This document shows positions 23,601 through 36,110 of a DNA stretch of 64,000 bases, in pieces. Within the stretch, counting starts at the first letter, position 1. The number at the start of each line of letters is the position of its first letter. The position numbers and the translations under genes were made by a program. The notes under the pieces are model-generated. The model searched no databases. It was not told the origin of the DNA and saw only the letters and a program-made list of their open reading frames with translations. Source of the DNA: Macrocybe gigantea (taxonomy: Eukaryota; Basidiomycota; Agaricomycetes; Agaricales; Callistosporiaceae); the NCBI GenBank assembly GCA_011319805.1, contig SJRY01000228.1, positions 1,054,001-1,118,000 of the forward strand, in the 5' to 3' direction.

Positions 23601-24320
23601 ATGTTCACGAGTTTGACCAGGGATACAGAGGCCTTTAAGGTGCGCGACATCTCCGCCGCGGTCGAAGTTTGCTCATTCAAAGACGTGTACAGGCGCAACT
23701 AAGATCAGCAAGTTTAATACTCGGACAATCGCAAGGCAAGAAGGACTCGGAAGGTTTTATTGCTCGAAAGGACATTGCTATCCTCTTAAAGAACAACCAA
23801 CTCGGGCTAGCTCGGGCAAAAGCGCGGAGGCTTTTGCAGGAGGATGCGTTGGGCGATTTGCTGGAAACTTTAGGACTATACCTCAGCGTAATAAGTAAGC
23901 ATGTCAGTGAGCTAAGTCCAAGGTGAAGTGCATCTCCCTCTCCCTCGCCTTCGCAATATTCATGCACAGGATGTAGCCTTTCAAATCCGGACGTCGCTGA
24001 AGCTGCCTCTGGGATAATTTTTGCGGCTCCCCATATAAACTCGAAAGGTCGTCCGTTCCTTGTAGAGTCTCGCGTTTTATTGAGTAGCCCTTACATCCCT
24101 TTTAGAACTCAGCTCGGTCCGCGCCACACTAATACATTTCCTTGGCCCGGCCTTCGCCTACTCCGCAATCGGAAACTATGACAAGCATGTCGCCCCTTCC
24201 GTTGTTCGAGCGATACATACAACACCGCCTTCCGTAATGAGTCTAAACTCATGCCTGAAGGACATAGCTCTCTCAAACAGCGTAGATTGGTCTCCAGAGC
24301 CTCCACGTCAAGAGCGGTAG
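23601..24320 (+). CDS. IST1-domain ESCRT-III regulator (possibly the N-terminal part of an IST1-TBC fusion)
   Basis: The first exon MFTSLTRDTEAFK joins, across a 53-nt intron (23640-23692), to AQLRSASLILGQSQGKKDSEGFIARKDIAILL, the conserved basic N-terminus of IST1. Helices KARRLLQEDALGDLLETLGLYLSVI, NPDVAEAASGIIFAAPHI, FAYSAIGNYDKHVAPSVV and LKDIALSNSVDWSPEPP cover the whole Ist1 fold. IST1 binds Did2/CHMP1 and Vps4 and tunes ESCRT-III in endosomal sorting and abscission. A stop codon (24318-24320) would end a protein of about 190 residues. That stop lies inside what looks like a perfect intron (24317-24370) leading in frame into the TBC gene downstream, so the end shown is one of two options. 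Confidence 0.8.
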
Positions 24321-24398
24321 GATCAATTGCCTCTGTACTCTACAGTCAACTTTTGCTGACTCTATATCAGAGTAAATAACATATCGGAAATCCTGGAC

Positions 24399-27300
24399 AT
24401 GAAATCCTTTCCGATAATTAGCATGACCGAGTTACGCAGATTATGCTCCCTTGGTATTATTCATGAACTCCGCTACATTAGTTCGCATCCTCATTACACC
24501 CTTAGGCCTTCCGGACGAGCCAAGTTGGCTTCGACCGCGAGTTTGGAAGTCAGTCCTCGTTCTGCGTCGCCGATAAAGCATGGCTATTGATTAGCAGTCA
24601 GACTGTTGTTCGGAATATTGCCGTCGATGAAAGCGTCTTGGAAGGCTGAATCAGACAAGCAACGGGAGAGCTACTATGTGAGTTGCACTTTGTCTTGTCC
24701 ACGATGAAATGCCAATGACGCACGTATCAAGACCCTCGTACGACGATTGCTTGAGCCAATTTCAAGTCTGCCGCCTCCGTCGCCTCCTTCGCTTCCACAA
24801 GATCTCAACCTACTGAATGTGTTAGCACAGCTTTCACGTACTCCTGTCGACTTATTTCATCGACTCGACGAGGAACCTGAGCGCGAAGTTTCGTCCCTAA
24901 ACCCAGTTGATCCAGATGCCGCTGACAATATTGCAATTCCTTGTGCCCGGAATCTCACTCTGCGTCTAGATGCGATTCACGTCGGCGACTCGTTGTCATC
25001 TTTAAATGCCCCTGAGATACGACTCGAAGTCGAAGAGCTTGCTGACCAGAAAACATTGTTTTCTCCCCAACATTACCTACGTGGATACGCTCATCCAAAA
25101 CATCTCGCTGCCTTACTTCGACTCTTTTATATTCATGTTTCTATCAACCCGGCAAATTTATCTCCTTTCACGGCGTCATTGCTCGTCTCGACATATTCTG
25201 TGCTCAATCAAGAGATTGATATCGAGGAGCTTGCTCATGTTGAAGCCGATTCTTTCTGGTTATTTGAAGCTCTGATTGGGGAGCTCTCGGACCTTGATGA
25301 CGAAGCTGGTCTCCATTCATGGATGAGACGTTTCAGTGAACGATTAGCACAGGCTGACCGAGATCTATGGGATACATTGGTAGGTTGTTATGTGGTAGAA
25401 ACTAACAAATAATGTCTCTAATATCTGTGACAGGACGTCTGCGAACTGGATCCCGCAGAGCCCCATTATTCCTCGTATGTCATCATTCTTTCACCGAAAA
25501 GCTTCTTATCTAGGATGCTGCCAGTCGCTGGCTGTCGTCGTTATTTACGCAAACGCTTCCAATCCAATCCTTAATGCCAGTCTGGGATGTTCTGTTCTCA
25601 CGTCCAACCAGAGAACGCGACATGAATTTCAAACTGGACTATGCGTTAAATATATGCATCGCAATGCTCCTCTGTATACGCGATCACATCCTACAGTGAG
25701 GCTATCCTCTACTGCATTAGTCTAGCTTATGTCTTTCGTGACAGGCTAGCTCAAAACGATACATCATTCATTGGAAATTGGCTTGGAAATGGCACTGTCA
25801 AGGAGAGTAAAACAACCCGTGTGCCTCTTGGTGACCCTTTCGTGGAACTCCTGGCTGTGCTGCAGCACTATCCGATAGAACGAGCCGGCGGGATTGACCT
25901 TGTCCTACAAACGGCATTGGATATTAGTATGCAACATCCTCGTGCGAACCCGGACCGCAAAGCCGCCCCAAGCATTACGGACCGCTTAACCACCAAACTT
26001 TGGAAAGGATTTACAAATCAGTTACCCTCGCCGGAGCTTTCGCCTACAGAAGAGGAGAATGAGGATGGTGATCTCCTATCCGTTGGTAGCAGGTCAGCAG
26101 AGACTCCAGAGACTACAGAAAAATCATCGTCTGGCTTCCCCTCGCGCCTAGCAACAACCGTCTGGAAGGGAATAACCAATCAAACCGCTATGGAAGTGCC
26201 GCCGTCTCCAATGGAACCAATGCCCGGGTACGAGCCCTCCGGTAGTCACTCAGCTGACAATGCCGACAATTCAAGCCTATCGTCAGATTCTTCTTTCCTT
26301 CTTCCGAAATTCTGGAATTATGCGCAAAAGCTTAAAGATTCAGATACGGCTGCGGCCATTGCAAAGGCCAGCACAAATCTGCAGGCACGAGCATTGGGGA
26401 ATTCTAGGGGCAAGTCCCCCGGAACGCCCGCGAACGATGAAGCCCAGTCGATAAAAACTGGCTCTCAAAGTCCAATCGATCTCTCACCAACCCAACGATG
26501 GTCATCACCTCTTCGCTCACATTTCGTCTCACCGCGTAGCAGTCTAGGCTCGATTGTTGAGGCGCCGTCGCTGAACGGGGGTAAAGAAGATGGAGGTTTC
26601 TTGGAAAAAACCAAAAGATCATTCGCTTCGTTGACGAAAACACAGAACCCCCAGCCGGCAAAGAAGTCAGCTCCCCGTCCCCTAATACTGGGATCAGCAT
26701 CACCCATTATCTCTCCCCCAAGTATGCCGTCCTCCAGAACTTCAACACCAGACTTGGACTGGACTGACATGAAACATAAACACCATGCTCGTTACCACCG
26801 CGACTCACAATCATCTGTATCATCACTCTCATTTTCTGACCATTCTCGCCTGAATTCAGCACGGTCCGATCCCAATCCGACGTCGAGCCAATCAAGCACC
26901 TTCGTCCCACTCAACCGACGCTCCGTTTCTCCTATGGCGCCAGGTTATCACTACTACCGTCATAGGCCACAATCAGCCTCTACCTCCTCGGAAAACAGTA
27001 CCTCCAGCTCTCCTTCAATCGTTTCACCAGATCACCATCAAGGACGGGGTCGGATTGAAATGTCAGATCCTGTCGTTGAGCTCTTGCCGCAGGCGCCGAA
27101 CAATACACCAGAGTCTGGTGTTGATACGCAACCCACGAAACCGATGCAAGCCGTTAATCACAAACAATCAGTGGTGCTCGAAGCGACCCCTGGAAAGAAG
27201 CTCTCTCGAAAGCGGACTGTCTCAGCTGATCGTGCCTCGGTTGATAACACTTCAGACTCGTCGGCAGTGCTCGGTCTGTCTCGAAGTCCGCGTATCGCTT

Positions 27301-27731
27301 CAAAACGTTCGGTGAAGCCACTAAATCTTAACAATCAACAAACACGGACAAAGGCTGAGAGGAAGACAAGCCCGTCGAATTCGCTCATGGTCGAATGGCC
27401 AACTGACGAACAAGATGTCATAAACACGCCTAGGGCATCTAGCTTCGCTATGGACGCGAACTCCTTGCCGCGGTCACCTCCCCGATCCCGACGCTCTGGA
27501 ACGCCTTCCACAGAGATTCATGAGCGATCACGGAAAATGTCCAGTGAGGGCCATGACACCAGGGTCCGGAAAGTCTCAAATAATCAGCGAGTAAGGAAGA
27601 CCTCGAATGAGAATAGAGACCGTCCGAGAAAGACAAGAGACAGTTCCGCAGATGAGGGCGATGATGAAGGGTACGACGAGCTGCTGAGCGCTTACGAAAG
27701 TGAAGATGGTCCAGAGGCACGCTCACGCTGA
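24399..27731 (+). CDS. TBC-domain protein (TBC1D13-like, catalytic fingers not recognisable) with long Ser-rich tail
   Basis: MKSFPIISMTELRRLCSLGLPDEPSWLRPRVWK...LLFGILPSMKASWKAESDKQRESYY is the N-terminal half of a TBC domain (the first strokes of the Ypt/Rab-GAP fold). SPQHYLRGYAHPKHLAALLRLFYI and HVEADSFWLFEALIGELSD are the C-terminal half, then RWLSSLFTQTLP...WDVLFSRP. In most GAPs an Arg finger (IxxDxxR) and a Gln finger (YxQG) lie between these; I cannot find either, so it may be a pseudo-GAP or Rab-binding scaffold. The last 640 residues form one exon (about 25,800-27,731), Ser/Pro/Arg-rich, with two copies of an amphipathic motif WKGFTNQ/WKGITNQ. The frame may be continuous with the IST1 gene just upstream. 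Confidence 0.75.
25985..26183 (+). repeat. Duplicated WKGxTNQ amphipathic motif in the TBC protein tail
   Basis: LTTKLWKGFTNQL (25985-26021) and LATTVWKGITNQT (26148-26183) are two copies about 160 bp apart in an otherwise low-complexity tail. A weaker third relative, LPKFWNYAQKL, occurs near 26,300. Such repeated Trp-containing motifs in disordered tails often bind one protein partner or membrane; the partner is unknown. Confidence 0.6.
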
Positions 27732-27851
27732 TCATGTGGTGGGGTGATGACGATGATACCCCTTGTGTAGCAATGACTCGTGAATAGCATTGAAAACATG
27801 GATGAGGACACAGTCGGGTGGCAAGACATTCTACTTTTGGGGTGAACTCCT

Positions 27852-28465
27852 TCATAGCGAGATATTATCTCCTAAATTACACACCGGATAGGCAACTTCG
27901 ACAGCGTGTCCGCCTGTGGGAAGTCGTTTGATAGCACCCATGTAGAAATAGACGTTCCACCGCCTTAGCGCTTCGTGAATGACCACATCTTCGATGTTGT
28001 GCGAGGGAATAAAACGGCGTGTGGCAAACAGATGGTATGAAAACAGTCCCCAACGCGACTCAAGCTGTATTCCATGTGGTGGGATAATAATAACGGATTC
28101 TACGCTCCAGATGAGTTTGGATATGTAGGACGAATGTCTGACGAACTGTACCAAAAATCACGCCAACCCATCTAGAACCAAGGCACAGGACTGTCAGACA
28201 CACGAGAATTGAACTGACCGTATCAAACTTGAGCTAGGCAAAGTTAGTACATACCTGAACACAATGCGCAGTCTCTTACCATAAACCATGAGAAGGAAAC
28301 TAGGAAAATTGCGATGTCCCACCACGTAGGAGAATTTGGGTCTTTGATTTTCCCCGAGCCATCACGCGCCAAGTACCAGGATTCAACTCTGTACTCCGAT
28401 AGACCTGAGCTCTGGAGGACTGTAAACTCCGGGTGGGTTGCGGGCAGTGGACAAAACTGTTTCAT
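27852..28465 (-). CDS. GPI15: PIG-H / Gpi15, GPI N-acetylglucosaminyltransferase subunit
   Basis: MKQFCPLPATHPEFTVLQSSGLSEYRVESWYLARDG is followed by a hydrophobic hairpin (IAIFLVSFSWFMV). Then comes the conserved PIG-H core WSVESVIIIPPHGIQLESRWG, TRRFIPSHNIEDVVIHEALRRWNVYFYMGAI and LPTGGHAVEVAYPV. PIG-H is a small subunit of the ER enzyme that adds GlcNAc to phosphatidylinositol, the first step of GPI-anchor synthesis. Removing a 73-nt GTCAGT...GGTACAG intron (about 28,150-28,222) joins LKFDT to FVRHSSYISKLIW in frame. The start at 28465 is the first in-frame ATG after an upstream stop. Confidence 0.88.
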
Positions 28466-28605
28466 GGACAAAGTGGTGTTGCTGTTGAGTACGTAATAAA
28501 CAATCTGCTACATAGTGAGTGTCAACACAGATATCCTCAGGACGCAATATCTCAGACACTACGCTGCCCTACCATGGCAGAGCTACTTCTGTTTGGGCTT
28601 TCTTT

Positions 28606-29528
28606 CTACACGTAGATTGAAGTGGTTAACGAGGCGGAAAGTGGTATAAGCTAAGCCTGTGACGAAGGCATAGATGAACAATTGTATCTTGAACGGATTC
28701 GTTGTGAGAAACGGATATGGGACTGCAACAATAGAACTCTTCAATGCTTCTGGAAGAACTTTTTTGGACGTGATGTATTGTACTCACAACTTCCTTGATT
28801 ATGCTCAGCACAGTGTTCGACCCACGATGCGTACCACAAGGCGAAGGACAAAAAAGCAGTCGGCGCTGCTGTCTTGAGGTATTTGCTTTCATACTTTGGC
28901 TCAAATAGGAAGAAATCGATCGACAAAGACAACGAGGGCACAGCATGAAGCGCCAGATCGATGTGGAGCGGGATCGTCATTAACAACGTGCCGTCCAATT
29001 CAGCGGATGCTTGCGGTTGCAGGAGCAGATGGGGGAAGAGGATAAGAAGGCTCCAGTAGATCAACGATACAATGATTTCAAGCTTCATGAAGCTTGAGTG
29101 TGAATACCAACTAGGACACTTCTTGTCTCACCGGAAGCGCTAACAAGAGGCACATTCTCCTGGCAAATTTGATATCTACATAAAAAGTGAATTTGGATAA
29201 TGACAGGCCTGGAAATGGGGTTACGGACGTTTTGACACCGGGAGCCATTCAGTTACAACACCCATTACCATTGTCAACCAGGTTAATGCAAGGCTTGAGG
29301 GAGTCGTTCGTTATATTAATGTTTGATCACGCTGAATGTGCCGACGTGCCTTTGGATAGTGAGGTACTGCGAATGTCCTCCATATTGGCGCCGTATCCAT
29401 CCATCAACCGGAAGGTATGTCAATGCCACGTAGCCATAAGTTAAGATGGCAATGGTGCAGGCCAAGTAAAGAATTCTATAAACGTGAGCTAGATCTGCAA
29501 TCGGACGCGACACTGCACGGACAGTCAT
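28606..29528 (-). CDS. FAR-17a/AIG1-like multi-pass membrane protein
   Basis: Begins MTVRAVSRPIADLAHVYRILYLACTIAILTYGYVAL (TM1) with GGHSQYLTIQ, then LTWLTMVMGVVTEWLP. IKFARRMCLLLALPLEIIVSLIYWSLLILFPHLLL and HIDLALHAVPSLSLSIDFFLFEP follow, then AFLSFALWYASWVEHCAEHNQ and YPFLTTNPFKIQLFIYAFVTGLAYTTFRLVNHF. Six hydrophobic segments and the family landmarks are present: GGHxxYLTIQ, DLxLHAxP, and W-VEHCxxHNG-YPFL. In animals this family (AIG1, ADTRP) hydrolyses fatty-acid esters of hydroxy fatty acids; the His of DLALHA and the Thr of LTIQ are the regions thought to be catalytic. Fungal substrates are unknown. Five exons with short introns. It lies directly upstream of PIG-H on the same strand. 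Confidence 0.8.
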
Positions 29529-29812
29529 GCTCAAAAAACAGTGAGTGAATGCTTGGGACTGGACAGATCAGCGGAATACGGGAATGAGGTGGCAGTCCCA
29601 TGGGGGCTTTGTCCTCAAGTGACATGATGTACTGATGTCAGAGGCACATCATCCCCCCCTTTAAACACTGTTTCTGCCATGGGATCCAGACGTGCACATC
29701 ATGTTCAAGATGGCGCACTCCTTTCGCTCCCTGATACCATGCGTTGAAATTAGGCTTCAATTGACTGCAATAACACAACGATAGAATACGCATATCTTTA
29801 AACGGCATGTCA

Positions 29813-31583
29813 TCAGACATGAGTTCTCCACTGTTTCCATAACAGTAGGCTTGCGATAATTGCAATGCACGAAGTAGCAAAACAGACCCAAAATGTTGCT
29901 TCCCAGCATACCCTGCCAGCACATATCTGGCCTGGAGAAACTGGTTGGGACAAGGAGGCATACAAAAAAGAAAAGAGAGGCGTTCCGATGAAAGGCGCGT
30001 AGGAAATGATACCGAAATTCCTTCCCAAGTTGGCCAAGCCCCAAACGGACGAAACAATGCTAGGACTTTTCACGTGTCATGGGCCACGGTAAGACGCCAA
30101 CTGAGTTGTTACTTACATGACGGTGAAGATAATTCCATAGGTAATTCCTATCCCGGCACTGTGATGGAGGATGATATGCAGGTTGACACGTTGTAGACAA
30201 GCGGCTTACCTCAGACTCCAAATGGCATCTCGCTCATACACTCCGGCTACAGTCCAGAAGAAAGCTGCAGCTAGGATAAAGGCTGGACCAGCGAGAAAGA
30301 CGACTCGGCTTATCCTGCGTTTCCGTGGATAGATCACCAAACCGGGCTCGAAATGTGACGCAACAGGTGAGACGAAGTCAGCAAGTAGCCCAACAATAAT
30401 CCGAGACACGGTATTCGAAAACGACAAGATTTGTATCTGACGTGATACAGCCAGTTCCGTCTTCACAGTGACGAGATTGACGTTAGACTTGGAAGCAGGA
30501 GGCAAGGATAGGACGATAGTTCCTATGTTCGAAATGACCATCTCGCACTTGATACCAACTCAGAATCTAAGCGTTACTTGCACATAGCTTTGAAAGTTAA
30601 CACACCGATCCCAATGTCAAGAGGCAGTACAGCCCGAGCAACCAGAAATACCTATCCCTTAAAGGACTTGGATATTCACGCTGAGAATTGTGAGGATCCG
30701 AAGTCACTTGAGGATCGGAGGATAGTAGAGGAGAACGCTCGCTGTGGAGATTCGGAGGATGGGGGGAACCGCCTTCATCAGAGGCAGCTTGAGTGCTTGA
30801 GCAACGGTGGAGTATATAGGCACCGGATAGTTGGGTGAGGACGGTTAAGCATGTAAGAAATTTGAGGTATGACACCACATCTAGAAGTTCTGAATTCGGA
30901 TCCGAGAAGAAGCGAACTGCCACGGAAGAAAGTAGCATGGGAGAAAGGCCGAATAAAGCCATACTAAACCCGGATGCGAGAGCAGGGTGATTCGGAAACG
31001 TAGCTGAAGCAGCGAAAATGGAACCAAAGAATCTGCACGACAGATTAGTGAGTGTGTTTGCATGCTCCGGTCCCATAACATAGTGACGTACGAGAACACC
31101 GTCCCCAAACCAGTTAGAACGAATGAAAATATAAGAAGATAGAAAGTGAACACGTTTCTGTTGGTCTGAACGGCAGCCTCGGATATTATTTTGGCATTTG
31201 CGAGATAGCCTGCAGCAAAGGCAGACCCCGCCATCATGGAGCACGTCGACGGTCCGTATATGTCAAGGACTCTTCCAACCACCGGCGAAAACGGGTACTG
31301 CCCTATCATGCCGCTGCAAAGCGTCGGTTGGAATCTGTGCTAGTCATTCACCGCAGCCTGATACGCACGCAACTATCAAAGCTGTGAGTTGTGCTTGTGA
31401 CAACTTGGCGCGAGACGCCAGCGATGGGGCTAGAAGAGGAAAGGTGAATATTCCTCCTGCACACAGTCTGGTCATGAAATCTTCAGCAAGTTCTATGAAG
31501 GAGCAAAGCTGAAGAGCGCACGACGTTACGCCAATCGACATGGACACCAGGATATAGCGGAGGCGAGAATTCGCAATAAACAT
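29813..31583 (-). CDS. Major facilitator transporter, Mch1-like
   Basis: The start at 31583 reads MFIANSRLRYILVSMSIGV. Two six-helix halves follow: CAGGIFTFPLLAPSLASRAKLSQAQLTAL, MIGQYPFSPVVGRVLDIYGPSTCSM, AVQTNRNVFTFYLLIFSFVLTGLGTVFSYV, FFGSIFAASATFPNHPALASGFSMALFGLSPMLLS; an acidic/Ser-rich loop ending RYFWLLGLYCLLTLGS; CEMVISNIGTIVLSLP, SNTVSRIIVGLLADFVSP and NFGIISYAPFIGTPLFSFLY. This is the Mch1 branch of MFS proteins (named after monocarboxylate permeases, although yeast Mch1 does not transport monocarboxylates). The loop between TM6 and TM7 is long. The final exon ends LLLWKQWRTHV. Substrate unknown. It is divergent from ARG4 with about 200 bp between starts. Confidence 0.83.
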
Positions 31584-31786
31584 CTAGGCGTCACGGATCA
31601 CGGAGCTGGATAAGTTTTATGTGTGTTCAACTGGTCATGCTCGACGTGTTAGGTAGAAAGTGGTTTAAGTATCATGGAAATGAAGTTATGTATAATGTCA
31701 CGTGCCGTCGCTGGACGTTGCCGAGGGCTTGTCAAAATATGTTCCAGTCCATTTCGCGATTCAACAGGAGCGAAGGTCGGTTAGAT

Positions 31787-33550
<1,764 letters not shown>

Positions 33551-33819
33551 AGTACTGCGGACACGCCGCGCTGTCTATCTAGAACTGCTGTGTTGTCGCA
33601 GGATGCACCGCATCAAATTGCCTGTGACACAGCCCCCTTGGCGTTGTTTATGCAAGTTTGCATGTTTTGTGTGGGACATCAAGGCGGCTGTTGTTTCGAC
33701 GCTTGCGGTGGTCCAACTCTCCTCCCAGCTACGAGAACTCCTATATACCAACTCGGGCTCTTCCCCTTCCTGTCAACTCGATTCCCTACTGATCCGTTTC
33801 AACCTCTCAACCTTCAACA

Positions 33820-35273
33820 ATGGCTCGAGACCGTCTTGCCGCCATGAGGGTACAACATTTTCGAGCTCAGTTTGGATGAACTCTCACATCACATTTGACA
33901 TACAGGCGCAGCAACAGCAAGGAGGTGGACTGTCCACGTTAGCTTTTCTCATTCCTTTCGAGCCAAGGTCGCATTCTGACATGTCGCTCCAGCAATTCCT
34001 ACCCGACGCAGGCGTCGGTAGGAGCTGGTGGAGGATACCAAAGCAACCGTAGGTTTAACCCATACGCACAACAAGACGACCGCGCGTACGAAATGGCGGA
34101 TGTTAAGGACAGTTCGACGCACCTCGCCTCCTCGAACGGAGACAGCATGTCGGCGTTCTACTCGGAGGTCCGTCCAATGTGCGGTTATTTGCTGGCATAG
34201 TGTGAACCTCCCTGCAGATATCATCTTTGCAAGACAGTCTACGCACGTTCAACGACAATGTTGCACGCATAGGAGATCTCCATTCAAGGTCCCTCAACAA
34301 CATGGACGACGCTGCTGCCCAGCGAAACGCCTCCCAACTGGAGCAGCTTGTTGATGATACGAGTGCTCTTAGTGCCAGTCTCAAGCGCAGAATAAAAGAC
34401 TTGGAGAGACAAGGCGGCTCTGGACGAGACGCACAGATTCGGAAACAACAGGTCACATACAACTCTGCTTACATACCTTTTATTGCTGACATAGTTTCAG
34501 ACGGCGCTTGTCAAGTCCAAATTCGTGGAGGCGATTCAGAATTATCAGACGGTTGAGCAGCAGTATCGCACGAGATACAAACAACGGATGGAGAGGCAGT
34601 ACAAAATTGGTGTGGTTGGTTACGTGGCGCGTTTTGGCTCGTGCTGACGTAGTCTTTTGGCCAGTGAAACCTGACGCGACTGCAGAAGAAATCAGAGCCG
34701 TCGTTAACGATGAATCAGGAGGCCAAATTTTCAGTCAAGCGGTACGGTTACTAGAATCAATATTTGCAGAACGTCACCTTACATGTTTCTTTGGCATAGC
34801 TTATGAATTCGAATCGATTGGGCGAATCTCGTGCTGCTTATCGCGAAGTTCAAGAACGGCATGCGGATATCCAACGGATAGAGCGGACATTGGCCGAGCT
34901 TGCACAGTTGTTCAATGATGTATGGAGCATTCTCTTCCTATGGTTATCCAGTAACGTATGGACTCTACGCAGATGAGCGTTCTTGTCGAGCAACAAGATG
35001 AAACGATCAATAACATTGAAGCCCAAGCAGATCAAGTTCAGAAGGACACCGAGGTTGGGTGTGTACTACGGCGCACACACTGCCTTAATCACGGCATGCT
35101 AACCGTATATTAGCTTGGGATATACCGATAAGGCGGTCAAATCTGCACGTGCGGCACGCAAAAAGAGATGGATTTGCTTCTTTATCACGATCATCCTCCT
35201 CATTATCCTTGCGCTCGTCATCTATTTCCCCGTCCAAAAAGCTGTTAACGATGCGAAGGCTGCCAAGAAGTAA
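33820..35273 (+). CDS. Plasma-membrane syntaxin (Sso1/Psy1-type Qa-SNARE)
   Basis: MARDRLAAMR-AQQQQGG starts the protein. A Gln/Gly/Tyr-rich N-peptide region (YPTQASVGAGGGYQSNRRFNPYAQQDDRAYEM) leads into the three-helix Habc domain (LQDSLRTFNDNVARIGDLHSRSLNNMDD; LVDDTSALSASLKRRIKDLERQG; KFVEAIQNYQTVEQQYRTRYKQRMERQYKIVKPDA). The SNARE motif (SRAAYREVQERHADIQRIERTLAELAQLFNDMSVLVEQQDETINNIEAQADQVQKDTEVG, with the central Q in EQQDE) is followed by KRWICFFITIILLIILALVIYF, a C-terminal membrane anchor. It drives exocytic vesicle fusion at hyphal tips with Sec9 and Snc. About ten small exons. Ends KAAKK at 35273. Confidence 0.93.
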
Positions 35274-35821
35274 GCCCACTTGAGCATTCGTGCCTATTTC
35301 TGCGGTCGCTGATGGTGGTAGTAGCAAATAACGTGGCTCATGATACAGCTCGTCTTGAACGTCACGACTATTTTACCCCTACCCATTACCTTGTTCGGAT
35401 TCGGACAGCCAAAAGATATGTTTTTGCAAGCGGACAGTTTATTCATTTGCGTTGGTCGTCGATATCCTATCTTACTTTACATACGGTAGCTCGAGGTGGA
35501 TTCCAGACACTCCTTTGATCTATACCCACAGCTTAATTCATTCATATCTAGACCCTTTATGAATTTGGGAGGCAGTGCTAAATTTGGTGTCATCGGAATG
35601 AGTTGGTGCCACGTGGTGAAGACAGGTTGCTTACGCGTCGCCCACCTGCGCAATATAAAAAGGCCCGGATCGACTCATTTCGTCTTCTTTGCAACACCGC
35701 TTTCCACTCCAGACAGTTTCTTGTGCGTCTATCGTTTTCTCGAACAATCACGCTGAATTGACTGAAAAAGACATTTCAGACTCATTGACTCACTCTATCT
35801 CCAGAACCGTTGACCATTATC
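35274..35821. promoter_or_regulatory. Promoter region of the AN1 gene
   Basis: About 550 bp without a gene. It holds the palindromic E-box core CACGTG near 35,612 and a good TATA box TATAAAA at 35654-35660, roughly 165 bp upstream of the AN1 start codon. A pyrimidine-rich stretch near 35,690-35,745 fits the usual fungal transcription start region. Confidence 0.55.
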
Positions 35822-36110
35822 ATGCCGGCCAAGAAGCGTTGCCAATTCCAAGCTGGAACTGACTCGCAGTGCAATTCCGCCGCTCTGCGGATTGTTGGTG
35901 AATGCCCTCATTGTCGAGTGCAGTTTTGCGGAACGGTGAGTCGTCGCTTGTTTCTCTTCCTTGTCTCCTGACTGAAACGTTGCTCAGCACCGCCTGCCGG
36001 AGCATCACAGCTGCACCAATCTAGAGGACTGTCGACAGCAGGCCTTTGACCGCAACAAGCTTAAGCTAGAGAGCGAGCGGACGGTCGCTTCGAAGTTGGC
36101 CACCGCTTAA
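35822..36110 (+). CDS. Tiny AN1-type zinc finger protein
   Basis: Two exons joined over a short intron give about 78 residues: MPAKKRCQFQAGTDSQCNSAALRIVGECPHCRVQFCGT and HRLPEHHSCTNLEDCRQQAFDRNKLKLESERTVASKL. The zinc ligands are C-x9-C, CPHC, FC, H, HH and C, so both zinc sites of an AN1 finger can form. The first pair is spaced C-x9-C instead of the classical C-x2-C. The C-terminus is a charged helix. AN1 fingers bind ubiquitin or proteasome/Cdc48 partners in stress response; this single-domain form is conserved in fungi as far as I recall, with unknown role. Confidence 0.85.

Noticed and set aside
23601..23692. IST1 gene seeming to lack a start codon in frame
   Set aside because: A 53-nt intron (23640-23692) links MFTSLTRDTEAFK to AQLRSASLIL in phase, giving a normal start.
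26404..26910. Several minus-strand ORFs within the Ser-rich exon of the TBC gene
   Set aside because: Shadows of a biased, Ser/Pro-rich coding exon; no start context or family match.
28150..28222. Apparent frame break in PIG-H
   Set aside because: A 73-nt intron joins LKFDT to FVRHSSYISKLIW in frame, so no indel is required.
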